Source of the DNA: Scilla litardierei
Taxonomy: Eukaryota; Streptophyta; Magnoliopsida; Asparagales; Asparagaceae
Length of the DNA: 64,000 bases
NCBI GenBank assembly: GCA_030789695.1
Contig: CM061141.1
Span: forward strand, 272,211,655-272,275,654
Direction: 5' to 3'
Of the stretch, positions 55,501 through 64,000 are shown in pieces. The first letter of the stretch is position 1. The number at the start of each line of letters is the position of its first letter. The position numbers and the translations under genes were made by a program. A model generated the notes under the pieces. The model was not told the DNA's origin, ran no database searches, and saw nothing but the letters and a program-made list of their open reading frames with translations.

Positions 55501-58500
55501 GTGCTCAAGGAAAAGAAAAAGAAAAGGAGCAACAAATTTAAATTTAGCTCCAAGGGGAATTGGATACTCGATAGCGGGTGTTCAAAACACATGACGGGTG
55601 ACGCTCAATTGCTCTCCGGAGTAGTTCCCATTGCAAATGGAAACCGCGTCGTATTTGGAGGCAACGAGAGCGGAACCATCGTCGGTGTTGGTAAAGTGGG
55701 TAACCCATCTAAACCCTTAATTTGTGATGTTTATCTAGTTAATGGTTTAAACCATAATCTTATTTCTATAAGCCAACTTTGTGACAAAGGTTACAAAGTT
55801 AGCTTTGCGAAAGGATTGTGTCATATTTTGAATGATAATAATGATTTATTATTTTCCGGCACACGCCATAAAGATATCTATATTTTGGATCTTCCTAAGT
55901 CATATGAACAATGTCTCGTTGCCAACACAAGTGAACAACACTTATGGCATCGACGCTTTGGACATGTGAACTTTGGAACACTTTATAAGCTTTCAAAATT
56001 AAATTCCATTAAAGGTTTTCTGAAGCTCGTTTTTGAAAAGAAAAGTTTTTGTGATTCTTGTCAACGTGGCAAGCTTCCTAAATCTTCATTTAAACCTAAG
56101 AAAAGCATTTCTACTAAACGGCCACTAGAGCTATTACATCTAGATTTATTTGGGCCAACTAGAGTTGCTTCCTTAGGAAATGCAAGATATGGACTTGGCA
56201 TCGTCGATGATTATTCTAGATTTACATGGGTATTTTTCTTATGTAATAAAAATGAAGCTTTTGAAAACTTCACAATATTTGTGAAGAAAGTACAAAATCT
56301 CATCGGAACCACCATTGTCACTATTCGTAGTGATCATGGGGGTGAATTTGAGAATGAGTCTTTCTCAAATTTTTGTGATGATCTTGGAATTACTCACACG
56401 TTTTCTTTCCCTCACGCACCTCCTCAAAATGGTGTTGTTGAGAGGAAGAATAGAACGCTTGTGGAGTGTGATCGCACTATGCTTGAAGATAGTCAACTTT
56501 GTTATCAATTTTGGGTGGAAGCGGTACACACCGCTCGTTATGTGTTTAATAGAATACTTTTGAGGCCCGGCACCAAACAAACTTGCTATGAATTGTTGTT
56601 TGGTAGATTGCCTCAAGTTAAACATTTTCGTGTTTTCGGCGCAAAATGTTTTATTAAAAACACATATGATAATTTGGTCAAGTTTGATCCGAGATCGGAT
56701 GAGGGGATATTTGTTGGTTATTCCTCTCGTAGCAAAGCCTACCGGATATACAACAAAAGATCATCTATGATCGAGGAATCACTACATGTCTCTTTTAATG
56801 AGAATGTTACTACTTCTAGAATTTCAAATGATGATGATTCTATGGATGTTTTATGTGATTCGTTTGAAAATTCTAAGTCTATTGATTCAATTGATTCTAT
56901 TGATACTAACCCGACTAATGAAGTTGTTGAGAATGTACCTAGTGATCAAGGTATTCCCAAGCGGCTTCATACCGTTCGCGACCATCCCCATGAGCAAGTC
57001 ATTGGCAATATCAAGATAGAGTCAAGACGAGATCGCAAGTCCACCACTTCGCCAATTGTGCCTTTGCCTCATCGATAGAGCCAAAGAATATAGTTGAAGC
57101 GTGCGAAGATAGTGCTTGGATCCTTGCCATGGAGGAGGAACTCATTCAATTCGAGAGGAATGAGGTATGTGAGCTTGTTCCTTTGCCATCGAAGAACCAC
57201 ACCGTCATAGGAACAAAGTGGATCTTCAAGAACAAAACCGACGAAAACCAAGTCGTCGTTCGGAACAAAGCTCGGTTAGTAGCTCAAGGCTATCGACAAG
57301 AGGAAGGTATCGATTTCGAAGAATCCTTCGCTCAGGTAGCTAGATTAGAATCAATTCGACTATTATTGTCTTTTGCATGCCATAAAAATTTTAAATTATT
57401 TCAAATGGATGTTAAAAGTGCATTTTTAAACGGAGATGTCGTTGAGGAAGTTTACGTTTCTCAACCTCCGGGCTTCATAAATGAAAAATTTCCAAATCAT
57501 GTTTTTAAACTAAAGAAAGCTCTTTATGGTTTGAGACAAGCTCCTCGAGCTTGGTATGCTCGCCTAAAGAATTTTCTTTTGGATTTGAATTTTAAAATGG
57601 GCGAAGCCGATTCTACACTTTTTGTTAAGCATGTGAATAATGATATTTTATTAGTTCAAATTTATGTTGACGATATCATTTTCGGTGCTACTAACTTCAC
57701 TCTTTGCGAAGAGTTTTCTAATGTTATGAAGGAACAATTTGAGATGAGCCACATGGGCGAACTCAAATATTTCTTAGGTCTTCAAATTCGCCAATTGAAC
57801 GATGCAATCTTCATCCACCAAACGAAATACACGGTGGAGTTGCTAAAGCGATTTGGAATGGAGAATGCCTCCGGGAAAAAGACTCCTATGAGCACTACAA
57901 CGCATCTTGATAAAGATACGGGCGAAAAAGATGTAGACATTCGTCTATATCGAGGTATGATAGGTAGTTTACTTTATCTTACCGCAAGTAGGCCCGATAT
58001 TATGTTTGCCGTTTGTATTTGTGCTCGTTATCGGTCTCAACCTAAGGATTCTCACTTAGTAGCGGTTAAACGTATTTTTCGCTATCTAAGTTACACTTTA
58101 GATTTTGGATTACTTTATCCGAAATCTAGCACATATGAGTTAGTCTCATATAGTTAAGCTGATTATGCGGGATGCAAATCCGACAGGAAGAGTACTAGTG
58201 GCACTTGCCATTTTTTAGGAAATTCCCTTGTCTCTTGGTTTTCCAAGAAGCAAAATTCGGTATCACTTTCAACCACCGAGGCGGAATACATTACCGTCAG
58301 TGCCGCTTGTGCCCAGGTTCTTTGGATGAGACACACACTGAAGGATTTTGGTATTCATTGTGATACTAGCCCTATCATGGTGGATAACCAAAGTGCTATT
58401 TGTCTTTCAAAGAATCTGGTGCACCATTCCCGATCTAAACACATAGATGTCCGACACCACTTTTTAGATGATCATGTTGCTAAGAAGGACATCATTTTAG

Positions 58501-58613
58501 TGTACGTTGAAACCCAAAAGCAAATCGTCGATATTTTCACGAAACCCCTTAAGGAGGACTCCTTTGTGCGGTTGCGTCGAGAATTGGGGATTATGGGTGA
58601 ATCCGAGATATAG
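55501..58613 (+). pseudogene. S3 pol: protease, integrase, reverse transcriptase, RNase H
   Basis: Protease DSGCSKHMTG (55570-55600). Integrase zinc finger HRRFGHVNF...CDSCQRG (55945-56070); catalytic residues present in LLHLDLFGPT (56133), IRSDHGGEFE (56322) and NGVVERKNRTLVE (56428); then LNRI..., FGAKCF and SKAYRIYNKR. The frame shifts near 57008. [23 protein letters not shown] (57270), [20 protein letters not shown] (57400), box [10 protein letters not shown] (57665), [10 protein letters not shown] (57990). RNase H: a TAA at 58155-58157 falls just before ADYAGCKSD, then LSTTEAEYI (58268), DNQSAICLSKN and RSKHIDVRHHF. Two lesions only, so recently active. Confidence 0.93.
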
Positions 58614-59534
58614 GATTCATGTTTCATTCAATTATCTTGCATGCTATTATATTTCGCAATATTTCGTTCATGCTAGACTTATTGAATTTTTCGGGATTTT
58701 ATGTGATATGTTTGAATTTTTGCTCGAATTCTTATTTGAATGTCGTATTTGAGATTTCGATGTTTTATGGGGTAGTTTAGATGACTTATGAGAGGGTTAA
58801 GATGTTTCTTCCAAGTGTTTTGTGGAGAGATCTTATTTATCAACTTTTGGACTCTTCTAGTGGGTTTCAGTTCATCAGCCAATCGACTATATGCACATCT
58901 AGTCGGTCAGCTAGTGAACTCAGACCGACTAGTTCAAGCTTTGAACTTTCCTTTGTCTTTGACTTCTTTTAGTCGGTCACAGTTCACTTACCGACCAACT
59001 AGATTGAAAACTAGTCGGTCAGTGATTCTACTGTGACCGACTAACTCTAGCCCTAGAATTTTCGTTTTGCCTCTGTTTCGACTTAGTCGGTTTAAGCTCA
59101 TTGACCGACCGACTAGATCGTAATCTAGTCGGTCAGTGCTTGAACTATGACCGACTAAGTGCTCAAGGGCAGACACGTCTTTTCGCGATTTTGACCGACT
59201 TATACTCATTCTATCCGATTGTTTCTCTTTTTAGTCGGTCTCCTTCGTTCCTCCAGCTCGAAATCCCCCAAACCCCGCTCGTGTCTCCTCATCTTCCCGT
59301 CGATCTCCGGCCATTTTTCTGGCCAACTCTGCCGCATGTCGCCGTCGATCACTCCACCTAGGTATCTCCCTTCTTCCTAGGTCTCGTTTTCATCTCTAGG
59401 GTTTGTCCTAGGGCTTGATTTCTCCTCTAGGGTTTCGAATTTAATCTTAGGGTTTGTTGTTTTCGGTTCTAGGGTTTGAGCTTAGGTTGGTTGATCTTTT
59501 CCTAACGCTTGATTGATCTCGTCGTGCCACGATC
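58614..59534 (+). other. S3 spacer between pol and extra ORF
   Basis: Non-coding. It holds a second ACCGAC array (58900-59241) and pyrimidine-rich stretches (59245-59520) with repeated CTAGGGTTT, common in plant 5' leaders. A promoter plus leader for the extra ORF is plausible. Confidence 0.65.
58900..59241. promoter_or_regulatory. S3 internal ACCGAC array upstream of the extra ORF
   Basis: I count 13 ACCGAC cores (7 plus, 6 minus), again as GACCGACTAG...CTAGTCGGTC pairs. The array ends about 295 bases before the ORF start. It is not part of an LTR. Spacer sequences differ from the LTR array, so it is not a simple copy. Confidence 0.85.
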
Positions 59535-61190
59535 ATGGCAAAGACGAGGATTCCTATCACTTCCTCTGGGGCGTCCCCCATGACCGTAGAGCCTTCTAAC
59601 CCTAGGAATCCGTCTAAGCCCAAACGCCATGCTAAATCTACCCAAGCTTCTCCGTCTTTGCCTCCTCTGAAGAAGCAGAGGACGACGACCGTCAAACCCA
59701 GTAAACTGTCTAAGTCTAGAAAGCCTATACTCCACACTCCCTCTACTCCTCCTGATTCCGATACTGAGTTTAGACCCGAGGATGAGTCTGGCCATAGGGA
59801 ACCCACTCCTCCACTTCGTCCTAGGACTCGCCAGCCTAAGGGAAAGGGCCCAATGCCAGCTGGTGGTGTTGACATATCGTTGTGTCGCGACGACCCTTTG
59901 TGTCTAGCGGCCTATAACCGTATTGAACACTGCTCGATGCTATTGGAGCACTATGTTCAGTTTTCAGATTTCCTTGGCTTAGCTGATCTTCTATCCTATA
60001 GTGGGCTCCTTGACTACCTTCGCTTCGACCCTAAGGCGAACCCTAGACCCTATCCTCGCCTGGTCAAATTATTCTATGCAAATTGTGTCCGGGGCCACTA
60101 CGATGAGAGTCACTCCATCGAGACTACTGTCTTGGGAACTCCTATAGTTCTCACGGCAGAAATCTTGGGGGAGATGCTTGGTTGTTCGTCGTCTGGTCTC
60201 CTCCCGTCGGACATTTCTGTTGATGATATCTCCTCCTTGGATCAGTCTGTTCTATCTGATATCTTCCATGTGATCCCTCCTGCCTTCATTGGTGTTCCTT
60301 CGAAGTCGTTTAAGCTAAATGCTTGGGTGCTCAATCTCATTCTGAAGTCGTGCTTGCTTCCCAAGTACGGCTCATATTCTCTGCCATCCCAGCCGTTCCT
60401 CAAGTTGATTTACGCTCTATTCTTGGGTTGCGAGATTAATTGGGCTCGCGTTATACTCGATAAGATGGACTCTTTCGAGTGTATTCGCAAGACCACTAAA
60501 TCTGCACATATCCCTTATCCGTGTCTGTTGACCTTGGTATTCCGTCATTTTCGTGTTCCTCTGCCTCCTGACGATAAGTGTCCTCTTGGTCCTCCACTGA
60601 ACGCGACGGCCGTAAAGAAATCTCTTGCGGCACTCCGTCACGTGCAGCGGACAACTCCTTTTGCTTCTCTGGGCACTACTTCTGCTGCTGCTGCTTCTCG
60701 TTCTCCCACCACACTTAATGATGTCATTCGGTTACTTCGTCGTCACGAGTCTCGTTTGGCTCGTACCGAGGAGGTAGTTTGCCGTATGGCTAGTTTGATG
60801 GGTGTTCAGCTTCCTCCTCCTGTTTCTGAGGATGAGGAGATGGATGATGAGGATATCGATGAGCTTGTCACCTCCTTTGCTCGTGGCACTGAGGCCACTG
60901 ATGCTGCTGCTACCACATCTGCTCCTGGAGCTGCCACCTCTTCCGGTGCTCCAGAGACTTCTGCACCAGTGGATCAGACTTCTAATGCTGCTGCTGCTCC
61001 CTCTGACGACCCTTCTCCTGATTTGCCTGCTGATGTTCCTGTTGATACCCCATCCGTTGAGCCAGTCGTCGTTGTTTCCACTCCTGCCCCGACGATCCCT
61101 TCTATTGACACGCCTCTCCTTGCAGCGGAGCCTGAGTCCACTCCCTCGACTGGACCCACGGAGACTGCTGATCCGGCCACTTCCTCGTGA
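59535..61190 (+). CDS. S3 extra ORF: putative plant transposon domain protein (551 aa)
   Basis: Uninterrupted, 551 codons from ATG 59535. Residues 1-110 are basic, Pro/Ser-rich, with NLS-like KPKR (28) and KKQR (46). Residues about 130-355 match the plant transposon domain also seen in S2: LVKLFYANCV (177-186), GTPIVLTAEILGEMLG, LKLIYALFLGCEINWARVIL (289-308), PCLLTLVFRHFRVPLPP. A short coiled coil (395-425) precedes an acidic patch (430-445) and an Ala/Ser/Pro/Thr-rich tail. No signal peptide or membrane segment, so the usual 'envelope-like' label has no support here. Function unknown; a nuclear or RNA-particle role is a guess. It is the only long intact gene in the window. Confidence 0.85.
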   Translation: MAKTRIPITSSGASPMTVEPSNPRNPSKPKRHAKSTQASPSLPPLKKQRTTTVKPSKLSKSRKPILHTPSTPPDSDTEFRPEDESGHREPTPPLRPRTRQPKGKGPMPAGGVDISLCRDDPLCLAAYNRIEHCSMLLEHYVQFSDFLGLADLLSYSGLLDYLRFDPKANPRPYPRLVKLFYANCVRGHYDESHSIETTVLGTPIVLTAEILGEMLGCSSSGLLPSDISVDDISSLDQSVLSDIFHVIPPAFIGVPSKSFKLNAWVLNLILKSCLLPKYGSYSLPSQPFLKLIYALFLGCEINWARVILDKMDSFECIRKTTKSAHIPYPCLLTLVFRHFRVPLPPDDKCPLGPPLNATAVKKSLAALRHVQRTTPFASLGTTSAAAASRSPTTLNDVIRLLRRHESRLARTEEVVCRMASLMGVQLPPPVSEDEEMDDEDIDELVTSFARGTEATDAAATTSAPGAATSSGAPETSAPVDQTSNAAAAPSDDPSPDLPADVPVDTPSVEPVVVVSTPAPTIPSIDTPLLAAEPESTPSTGPTETADPATSS

Positions 61191-61443
61191 TCTTCTGTTT
61201 CGAGGCCTCTCCTATAATCCTTGGATGATGCATCTTATTGAGAGTGTTTTGGGTTAGGATGGAGTGTTGGCGTTGTTTTGATGTGTTTTGATATGTTGGT
61301 TGTCGGTGTACTTGTTGTACTTTCATTCTGTAGGATGGTTGATGATGATGGTTCGATGACGTATGTTGTATTATTTTGATGCTGATATATATGTTGCACT
61401 TGATATGATGTAGTCGATGTGATTTTTGGATGTACTCATGGTA

Positions 61444-61537
<94 letters not shown>

Positions 61538-61925
61538 GATGTACTCTTTGTTTTACTTCGTCGTGCACATTTAATATTCATTCAATGTCTATGATATGTG
61601 AATTCGTCGCTCGACGCTTAAAAACTTGGTTAAATGGATTATATTTCTATGATTGTATAGAATTGTTTTCCATGCACAAATTTAACCAAGCATATTGAGT
61701 ATTGGAGGGTATGTTCCTTTATTCAATAAATGAATTTATATTTGGTATTTTGATGATTTTAATTTTCGCTTTTCGATAATGGACAATTTGGCACACTTTG
61801 ATTTGATTTCATCTCTTTTCCCTTGGTGTCAATTAGGTCCATCGTCAATATCTACGACTCCCGATGTTTGATTTTTCTTATCCTAGTTGTTGTCGTTGTA
61901 TGCCCCCCATTTTTGGGATAATGCC
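61191..61925 (+). other. S3 3' untranslated region
   Basis: No gene. Contains the AT microsatellite and A/T-rich sequence. Confidence 0.6.
61447..61533. repeat. (AT)n microsatellite, 87 bp
   Basis: About 43 uninterrupted AT units. Frames reading Tyr-Ile repeats across it are artefacts. Confidence 0.97.
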
Positions 61926-62223
61926 AAAGGGGGAGATATAAAGATAATGATTAGGGCAAATGAAAATTTAACTCAATTTCCAAGAATCTAATTTGAGATG
62001 TTAGATTCAGGGGGAGTTAAGATATATATAAGGATTTTCAAAATCCGATATTTCAAAATTCGATTCTCGTTATATATCTTACTCGTCTGATTGATGCAAT
62101 CAATATATATTCAATTTGGAATTAACGTGTCATCAATGCAGGTGGGAGTAAGTATTTTACATTTGAATCATTATTTTTGATTATTATTTATGTTGGTTTG
62201 TCATCACCAAAAAGGGGGGAGAA
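61926..62223 (+). promoter_or_regulatory. S3 multiple polypurine tracts
   Basis: AAAGGGGGAGA near 61926, AGGGGGAG near 62009 and AAAAAGGGGGGAGAA at 62209-62223, the last touching the 3' LTR. Confidence 0.85.
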
Positions 62224-63979
62224 TGTTGAGTATTGGACTCCCCGGATTTGGTTTTGGATGATGAGCAAACATAAATAATTCATGTACTAACAATTTGTGA
62301 GCGCAGTTATGGAGATCGTCGCCAAATTCACGAGAACATTCAAAGCGACATCTCAAGACTTCTCAAATCTCGTATCCTATGCCTAAAGCTTTGTTGAAGC
62401 TTTTGGACCGTTTTGGAAGTCATGAAGATTTGATCGACTCTCTCGAAGACCGTTCCTTAAGGTTTTATTTATAGTCTTTTAGCTTCGATCTATAGAATGT
62501 TAAGCCTTGAGTATATCTTACATTTCTATCTTCATAACGCTCCTATCTTAGCTCTAGGATCATTGTAGAAGTCCATTCTAACTTCCTCGAAGCATCGCGC
62601 TTCGATTCGGACTTCTTGTGCATGTTAGTTGGCTCAAGAAGAAGAACTGACCGACTAGATGGTGATCTAGTCGGTCGGTAAAGCTTCTTGGACCGACTAG
62701 TTTGTTTCCTTAATTTCATGCACTTTACTGTTTACAGTTAGTCGGTCTACGTTGACTCACCGACCGACTAGTTTGTGAACTAGTCGGTCAGTGATGCTTC
62801 TGTGACCGACTAGTTGAGCTTTACTGTACATGCTAATTTTCTCCTGAGCTACTGTTTATCGTTAGTCGGTCTAAGAACGTTTGGTGACCGACTAGTTGAT
62901 AATCTAGTCGGTCAACATTTGTTCTTGGACCGACTAAATAAATTTGTATTCAGACTATTTGCTTTTGACTCTTAGTCGGTCTTAGTTCACTGACCGACCG
63001 ACTAGTTGTGAAACTAGTCGGTCAGACAGTCTTCTTGGACCGACTAGATTTCTAGGTCTGAAATTCAATCTCTTCACTGTTCTTCACTTAGTCGGTCCAT
63101 GTTGTTTGACTGACCGACTAGTTGATGAACTAGTCGGTCAGTAGTTGTTCTTTGACCGACTAACTGCTTCAGATTTCTAACCGTTGGGATTTGACCTAAC
63201 TCGTTTTTATGGGACCATATAAATACGAAGCTTGGTCATTTCTCTAGGGTTAAAAGCTGCTATTAAGAGATTCATTGAGATTGAAAGAGATAGAGATTCT
63301 CACTCATTTCCAAAGCTCTCTCCCTCACAAGAAATCCATTCTCTCACTTTCTAGATCTAGAATCCATCTTGAGAGAAGTTTGTTCTTGGTGAGCCCTTCA
63401 AGCTCTAGCTTGATTCAAGTCTCCAAATCACTCCTAGGCACCCATTGCTGTTCATTTCTTTGGTGCTAGGTCTTGGTGACTTCATCTTCCTTAAATCCCT
63501 CCTTGCACCTATTTGGTAAGAATACTCAAGGTATAGGATTTTGTGGTAAGATTGTTTATTTCATTATAAACTCGTTTATATTGCTTATTGATTCTCTCGG
63601 TTGTGAGAGAAGGTTGTGATCACGGGTTGTGGGATTCACTATTGCCATTGCATGTATGATTTGATCTTGTGAAGGTTTTTCACAAGATATCATAGTGGAA
63701 ATCTTGGGTTAGGGTTTCTAACCTAAGTATCCGGAGGGGATCCGGGTGGTTGGGACGTAGGATCACCAGGAATAAGTCGGGGAGACTTGGGTGGATCCGA
63801 ACCCAGTAACATCTTTTGTTACCATTGTTAATTTTGTTGTTGTCATCAATTTAAGCTTCCGCAAATTGATTTGGTAGTTGTTTGCACGATAATTAGGAAT
63901 TATACTCCTCGTTATTTTTAAAGTACTATTCACCCCCCCCCCCCTCTAGTACTTGTACAGTAGCTTGTAGGGCATTACA
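62224..63979 (+). repeat. S3 3' LTR (1756 bp)
   Basis: Same length as the 5' copy, ends GGCATTACA followed by the aagct duplication. ACCGAC array 62648-63165; one unit that is GACTGAC in the 5' copy reads GACCGAC here, giving one core more. Confidence 0.96.
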
Positions 63980-63984
63980 AAGCT

Positions 63985-64000
63985 CAATGATGATGGTAGT
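63985..64000. other. Right flank of S3
   Basis: Sixteen bases of the pre-insertion sequence; nothing to call. Confidence 0.5.

Larger units (their letters stand above)
51414..63979 (+). mobile_element. S3: full-length Sirevirus-type Ty1/copia element
   Basis: LTRs of exactly 1756 bp (51414-53169, 62224-63979), target-site duplication aagct (51409-51413, 63980-63984), exact Met primer site, gag, pol, an intact extra ORF and multiple polypurine tracts. About 28 differences separate the LTRs. Gag and pol carry stops at 54169 and 58155 and a frameshift near 57008, so the element cannot move alone unless these are bypassed. Extra ORF, multiple polypurine tracts and LTR palindromes identify the Sirevirus lineage. 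Confidence 0.96.

Noticed and set aside
59447..59875. Minus-strand open frame of 142 codons
   Set aside because: Antisense to the N-terminus of the S3 extra ORF; composition effect.
61426..61698. Open frames of Tyr-Ile repeats on both strands
   Set aside because: Produced by the AT microsatellite.

Overview
The window is a stretch of plant nuclear DNA made almost wholly of LTR retrotransposons. I see no host gene, tRNA gene or rRNA. Signs of a flowering plant with a large, repeat-rich genome are initiator-Met and Asp-tRNA primer binding sites, Athila-like gag proteins, Sirevirus-type Ty1/copia elements with multiple polypurine tracts, and two plant-specific transposon domains. The species cannot be named from the sequence. 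Labels used here are T = Ty3/gypsy, S = Sirevirus-type copia, K = other copia, L = non-coding LARD-like elements, P = relic with a plant 'gypsy-type transposon' domain.

Layout. 1-4895: T1, a minus-strand Athila-like element with gag and protease but no reverse transcriptase. 4896-5888: S0, a minus-strand Sirevirus-type LTR cut by T1. 5889-8009: S1, the 3' end of a plus-strand Sirevirus (polypurine tracts plus LTR). 8010-8714: a minus-strand copia pol fragment. 8715-45239: T2, a gag-only Athila-like element, split by K1 (11012-about 44426), a complete but dead copia element. K1 is split by S2 (12781-29899; gag and an extra ORF but no pol) in its leader and by L2 (35149-43486) in its 3' LTR. 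S2 is split by L1 (17142-26292). T2's 3' LTR is broken by L3 (45240-about 48570). 48590-51142: P1. 51414-63979: S3, a full-length Sirevirus with 1756-bp LTRs.

Target-site duplications confirm the nesting: S3 aagct, S2 atatg, L1 gtagc, L2 gtttt/gtttc, and tentatively K1 gtgca. The deepest stack is T2 > K1 > S2 > L1. By eye the LTR pairs of L1 (about 17 differences in 2587 bp) and S3 (about 28 in 1756 bp) are young.

Three patterns stand out. First, several unrelated families carry arrays of short palindromic CpG-containing motifs just upstream of the LTR TATA box. In S3 the array holds about 20 copies of ACCGAC, the DRE/CRT core. In S2 and S3 a related array recurs inside the element, directly upstream of the extra ORF, which suggests a second internal promoter. 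Second, the L family has no coding capacity, but its internal domain holds two series of small hairpins whose arms change in a compensating way between copies. Third, most gag and pol genes here are broken, while the 551-codon extra ORF of S3 is uninterrupted.
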